NCBI GenBank assembly: GCA_015296065.1
Contig: DVDU01000025.1
Span: forward strand, 1-56,305
From: Oscillatoriaceae cyanobacterium M33_DOE_052
Lineage (GTDB): Bacteria; Cyanobacteriota; Cyanobacteriia; Cyanobacteriales; Laspinemataceae
Direction: 5' to 3'
Length of the DNA stretch: 56,305 nucleotides
Shown here piece after piece: positions 52,835 to 56,305 of the stretch (its first letter is position 1; every line of letters starts with the position of its first letter). A program made the position numbers and the translations under genes. The notes under the pieces are model-generated. The model did not search any database and had not been told where the DNA came from. It saw nothing but the letters and a program-made list of their open reading frames with translations.

Positions 52835-54247
52835 TTAAACTAATTCTTTCAATTTTTGGGCAGTGGTGTTGAGGTTTTCCGTACTGACTTTCGTTTGGGC
52901 AATGCCACTAGCTGTAGCCCGAGCGCCGTTGTTGATATGAGTCATCGCCTCCATCACCTGGGAAATCGCCGTCGCTTGCTGTCCGGCAGTGTAAGAAATT
53001 TGCTGGATATTGAGAGCAACATCATTAATCGATTTCACCATCTCATCTACTGCTTGCGTACCTTCTTCCGTCACTTTCACCGTGGAGTTAGCCGCTTTTT
53101 CCAGATGTTTGATGATATCTTCTATCTTCTCGGCAGACTTGCGGCTCTGATCCGCCAGCTTGCGAATTTCCGCCGCTACCACCCCAAAACCCTTACCCGC
53201 ATCTCCCGCCCGAACTCCTTCTACCGCAGCATTGATCGCCAGCATATTGGTTTGGTTGGCAATTTCGCTGACTACCGTAGTGATACTGTAAATTTGCCGC
53301 AACTGCTCGGTCAAACCGATCACCTGGGCAGCAATTTGCTTGGATTGATCTTTTAAGCTAGATTTGCCATTAAAGTGGTCTTCTGCCGCCACCACACCAC
53401 TTGCCAGTACCATGATTTGGCGGGCACTGATGGCAGCGGCTTCCGCTTGCTGCGCCGACTGCCTAGAGGAGGCACTTAGTTCGTGCATCGTGGTAGTGGT
53501 TTCGTTCACCGAGGAAGCTTGCTGGGAAGCCACCCGCTCTTGCTCTTCCACCGTAGAGGCAATTTGCACTGATGCTGCCGCGATCGCCTGGGCTTCTCGG
53601 TTCATCCGCTCCACCATCCCCGAAATCAGCAACCACCCCATCCCGATCGACACCAACAAAGATAGCCCAGTCAATATCCACACCGTATTGCTCAGGCTAA
53701 TCAAAGAATCATTTTGGATTTTTTGGCTTTCCCGGAATATCTTATCCCCTCTGGCGAGGATTTTTTCTATCTGATTCCCAATCAGCCGCGTGCGCTCCAC
53801 AGCCCTTTCCCGCCGCCACAACTCGATCGCTTCCTTTTCCTTACCCTGATTAACTAAAGAAATAATCTTTTCATTAAATAATTCAATATCTGCTAGCAAA
53901 TTATCCAACTCCTCTAAATTTACCTTTTGTTCATCATCTGTATTATTCTGCTGAAAAACCTCAACAACTTCGGTATAATTAGCCTTGGCTGCTTCATAAT
54001 CCTGCACGAAAGCATCATTTTTTTGCAGCAGATAAGCAATTGTTGACTCGTAAGCTCGCCTCGTTTCCACGTTGATTATCTGAATATTCCGCTCATTATC
54101 CCTGGTGGCATCCACAGCTTCCACTTTTTCCAGGGATGTCTGGGAATTGCGAAACACGATATATGCTGAGCCAATAAAAAGCAACATTGGAATTGAATAT
54201 CCCGTGGCAATCCAATATCTCAATCTCAGGGTTTTAAAATTAAACAT
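52835..54247 (-). CDS. Methyl-accepting chemotaxis protein
   Basis: The 470-residue receptor has a first membrane helix at about 13-32 and a four-helix-bundle type periplasmic domain (about 35-185) with no obvious ligand pocket motif. A second helix lies at about 188-209. A long cytoplasmic coiled coil follows, containing the signalling tip [20 protein letters not shown] and [21 protein letters not shown] domain is not evident. It would pass stimuli to a CheA/CheW array; in cyanobacteria such receptors steer type IV pili motility. It is divergent from no gene and faces the response regulator tail-to-tail. Confidence 0.92.
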   Translation of the reverse strand: MFNFKTLRLRYWIATGYSIPMLLFIGSAYIVFRNSQTSLEKVEAVDATRDNERNIQIINVETRRAYESTIAYLLQKNDAFVQDYEAAKANYTEVVEVFQQNNTDDEQKVNLEELDNLLADIELFNEKIISLVNQGKEKEAIELWRRERAVERTRLIGNQIEKILARGDKIFRESQKIQNDSLISLSNTVWILTGLSLLVSIGMGWLLISGMVERMNREAQAIAAASVQIASTVEEQERVASQQASSVNETTTTMHELSASSRQSAQQAEAAAISARQIMVLASGVVAAEDHFNGKSSLKDQSKQIAAQVIGLTEQLRQIYSITTVVSEIANQTNMLAINAAVEGVRAGDAGKGFGVVAAEIRKLADQSRKSAEKIEDIIKHLEKAANSTVKVTEEGTQAVDEMVKSINDVALNIQQISYTAGQQATAISQVMEAMTHINNGARATASGIAQTKVSTENLNTTAQKLKELV

Positions 54248-54833
54248 GACTTTTGTGGATTTGCTGGTGTGGATTTGCTGGCACTGCCAAGCTGAAATTT
54301 ACCTCGCCCCGGTCCGTGGTGGCTCCGCTTGCTGGTTCAAGGGTCCGTAGCGGCACCCCCCGCGCCTAGTTGCGACTGAACACTCCACGGCAAGCAGTCT
54401 AGCTGCCTCCACCATCACAAGCAAGATGCCATCAACATATAATCATCCCCCCCACTTAGCAGCGCCAACCCTAAGCAAGGCAGGGGTTCCGGCAGCCAAA
54501 TTTCGACTACAGTGGATTATAGCGCCTCCCCTAAAATAATTGGCAGCCTCAGACTCAAACACCCATAATGCCATACTGGAGACTGCCTCGATCGTCCTTA
54601 GTCTTTGGTTATGTGAGGAAAAAGCGTCATCAGAGACAAAGGACAAGGGACAAACGACCCGCAACCAGCTCTAATTTTCAACCTATTGTTAGACACCAAA
54701 AAGCCTCAGTGATTTCCTGTCCAAGCATTGGTGAAATCGGCAAAAAGTAAAAAAAATCAAAAATTATCTCTACCAACCATGAGAGTAAATATTTGCCCTA
54801 GGTATTCCAAATGCAATTCCGCACCCCACCCAC
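54248..54833. other. Intergenic region between the kinase and chemoreceptor genes
   Basis: It contains direct repeats gtggatttgctgg near 54254-54282, close to the receptor start, and degenerate heptads (gacaaaggacaaggg) near 54636-54655. No gene is seen. Confidence 0.5.
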
Positions 54834-56126
54834 CTATGCTAAAGGAATTTGAATGATAAACTCCGTTTTTTCTCCCATAATCGAATTGCACTCCAGCTTA
54901 CCCCGGTGTTTTTCCACCACAATTGAATAAGAAATCGACAGCCCCAAACCCGTACCCTTACCCACCGGTTTCGTCGTAAAAAATGGATCAAATAGCCGCT
55001 GTTGGACTTCTGGACTGATACCAGAACCATTATCAGCGATGCTCACCATCAGATGACCAGTGGGATCCACTGCAGTTTTCACCGTAATGCTAGGCATTTT
55101 TGTCTGACCTTCAGCCGCTGCATTCTCCGCTGACTCTTCCAGAGCATCGATCGCATTGCTCAGAATATTCATAAACACCTGATTTAACAAGCCAGCGTAG
55201 CATTCCACCTTGGGAATATCCCCATATTCCTTAACTACTGTAATTCCAGGTTTGCCCGCATGGGGTTTGAGACGATGCTGCAAAATCAGCAGCGTGCTAT
55301 CGATACCTTCGTGAATATCTACCTGCTTTTTCTCCCCTTCATCTAACCGAGAAAAGTTCCGCAAAGACTTGACTATTTCCCGAATTCGCTCAGCACCCAT
55401 TTTCATGCTATCCAGCAGCTTCGTTAAGTCTTCTGCCAGAAAATCTAGATCCATGTCCTCTATTTGTTGTTGAATCGCTTCCCCTGGTTCGGGAAACTTT
55501 TCTTGGTAGAGGCGCAGTAATTCCAGCAAATCTTGGATATATTGATGAGCAGGAGAAAGATTCCCGTAAATGAAGCTGACCGGGTTATTAATTTCGTGAG
55601 CAATTCCCGCCACCATGCCGCCCAACGCCGACATTTTACCAGCTTGAATCAGTTGTGATTGAGTTTCTTGTAAATCACGTAAAGCCTTTTCTAACTGCAA
55701 GGCTTTTTCCCTTTCTCTCACCTGGGATAAGCGGAGTTCCGACTCCATCCGCTTCCGTTCTGTCAAATCTCTAACTATGGCCAAAACTTCATTTTGACCA
55801 CAGGGGACATAACGAGCTTCGTAATGTTGCCAGTTGTCCTGGACCCGGAGAGTGTACTCACCACACTGGGTCTCTCCAGAAGATAGTGTCTGCTCCAGAT
55901 AGTAGCGCGTCCACATCGCTAAATCTTCGGTAAAAACCTCTTCCACGGTTTTACCGATAAACTCTGCGGGGTCGGGGGGATTTTTGTCATTTTTCGCAGG
56001 GAAATAGTCGAGAAAAACGCCGCTTCTATCCAAACGGTACATTAAATCGGGTATGGCACTGATGATGCTGCGGTTTTTTGCTTCAGTTTCCCGCAGGGCT
56101 TTTTCCGTTTGCTGGGTCTTGCTCAA
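54834..56126 (-). CDS. PAS sensor histidine kinase, probably truncated at its N-terminus
   Basis: The frame has only a TTG start at 56126, and codons above it still read like the end of a PAC domain (GTLTDLSKTQQ). From TTG the 430-residue product has a PAS domain (IISAIPDLMYRLDRSGVFLD), a PAC end (AIVRDLTERKRMESEL) and a coiled coil. The H-box AGIAHEINNPVSFIYGN follows with the phospho-acceptor H177. The catalytic ATPase has the N box NQVFMNILSNAIDALEE, DNGSGI and GTGLGLSISYSI. It belongs to the HPK4-like kinases with HEINNP. It is probably cytoplasmic. Partner regulators are not certain; the receiver gene at 52017 is a candidate. Confidence 0.88.
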   Translation of the reverse strand: MSKTQQTEKALRETEAKNRSIISAIPDLMYRLDRSGVFLDYFPAKNDKNPPDPAEFIGKTVEEVFTEDLAMWTRYYLEQTLSSGETQCGEYTLRVQDNWQHYEARYVPCGQNEVLAIVRDLTERKRMESELRLSQVREREKALQLEKALRDLQETQSQLIQAGKMSALGGMVAGIAHEINNPVSFIYGNLSPAHQYIQDLLELLRLYQEKFPEPGEAIQQQIEDMDLDFLAEDLTKLLDSMKMGAERIREIVKSLRNFSRLDEGEKKQVDIHEGIDSTLLILQHRLKPHAGKPGITVVKEYGDIPKVECYAGLLNQVFMNILSNAIDALEESAENAAAEGQTKMPSITVKTAVDPTGHLMVSIADNGSGISPEVQQRLFDPFFTTKPVGKGTGLGLSISYSIVVEKHRGKLECNSIMGEKTEFIIQIPLA

Positions 56127-56217
56127 ATCAGTCAGGGTGCCGCTCCGAGAATTACTACCTACATTACAGAAGTGTTGAATGTCAATAAAAAAGTGGTAAA
56201 AATAGCCACAATTATGT

Positions 56218-56223
56218 TATAAT
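56218..56223 (+). promoter_or_regulatory. Extended -10 promoter of the last gene
   Basis: TGTTATAAT is a perfect extended -10 element (TATAAT at 56218-56223) 34 bases before the ATG at 56257. No -35 box is needed for such promoters and none is obvious. Confidence 0.6.
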
Positions 56224-56256
56224 GAGAGCCGCAGATAAAAAAAAAGGAGTTTAAGC

Positions 56257-56305
56257 ATGACTAAATATTCATTCTCCATGATTCTCAAATACATCTTGAG
56301 GGACT
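56257..56305 (+). CDS. Start of an unknown gene, cut by the window end
   Basis: ATG at 56257 has aaaggag seven to eight bases upstream and an extended -10 promoter before that. The visible 16 residues (MTKYSFSMILKYILRD) are too few to identify a family. Confidence 0.6.
   Translation, partial: MTKYSFSMILKYILRD

Overview
The window looks like chromosomal DNA of a filamentous, Oscillatoriales-type cyanobacterium. Supporting signs are the many HIP1-type gcgatcgc octamers, a CPP1-like J-domain membrane protein, an SLH/OprB-type outer-membrane porin, cyanobacterial ClpC, the arginine dihydrolase ArgZ/AgrE with its five key residues in register, and several families of short tandem and palindromic repeats. 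No rRNA, tRNA, CRISPR array, complete insertion sequence or prophage was recognised.

Left part (1-11.2 kb). This looks like a cell-surface modification region. It holds a glycosyltransferase cut by the window edge, an HNH nuclease with a small partner, two tandem TPR/SPINDLY (GT41-type) O-glycosyltransferase paralogues, a type IV pilin-like protein with its own terminator, two tandem SAM methyltransferase paralogues and an ExbD protein. All but the first gene are on the minus strand. I infer a pilin-modification locus.

12.1-14.4 kb. A compact three-gene unit encodes a DUF1508 protein, an OLD/RecF-like ABC-type ATPase and an overlapping PIN-like nuclease. It has the layout of a sensor-ATPase plus effector defence module and is one of my two main candidates for an undescribed system.

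14.4-45.5 kb. This is mostly core metabolism and envelope biology: an EI24 membrane protein, a possible small RNA, clpC, a CPP1-like gene, a porin, a secreted proline-rich protein, pgeF/birA back to back, an M23 peptidase, riboflavin synthase, a bifunctional nuclease family protein, an aldo/keto reductase with Fe-S clusters, a solute-binding lipoprotein, a CobT-like protein with a DUF2232 protein, a Crp/Fnr regulator, a long acidic coiled-coil protein, a sugar transferase, pgsA, an epimerase and surE. Repeats invade genes repeatedly: heptads form gene ends, a 28-bp palindrome sits in the M23 gene, a 65-bp element sits in a secreted protein gene, riboflavin synthase carries an insertion, and the 3' end of the epimerase is duplicated.

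Right part (45.5-56.3 kb). After argZ comes a type II restriction-modification module with an intact cytosine-5 methyltransferase and a nuclease gene broken by a single in-frame stop. The module is bracketed by 174-bp direct repeats that include the last codons of the methyltransferase gene, the other main candidate for follow-up. The window ends with a response regulator carrying a degenerate HisKA-like tail, a chemoreceptor, a PAS histidine kinase that seems to have lost upstream sensory domains, and the first 16 codons of a new gene behind an extended -10 promoter.
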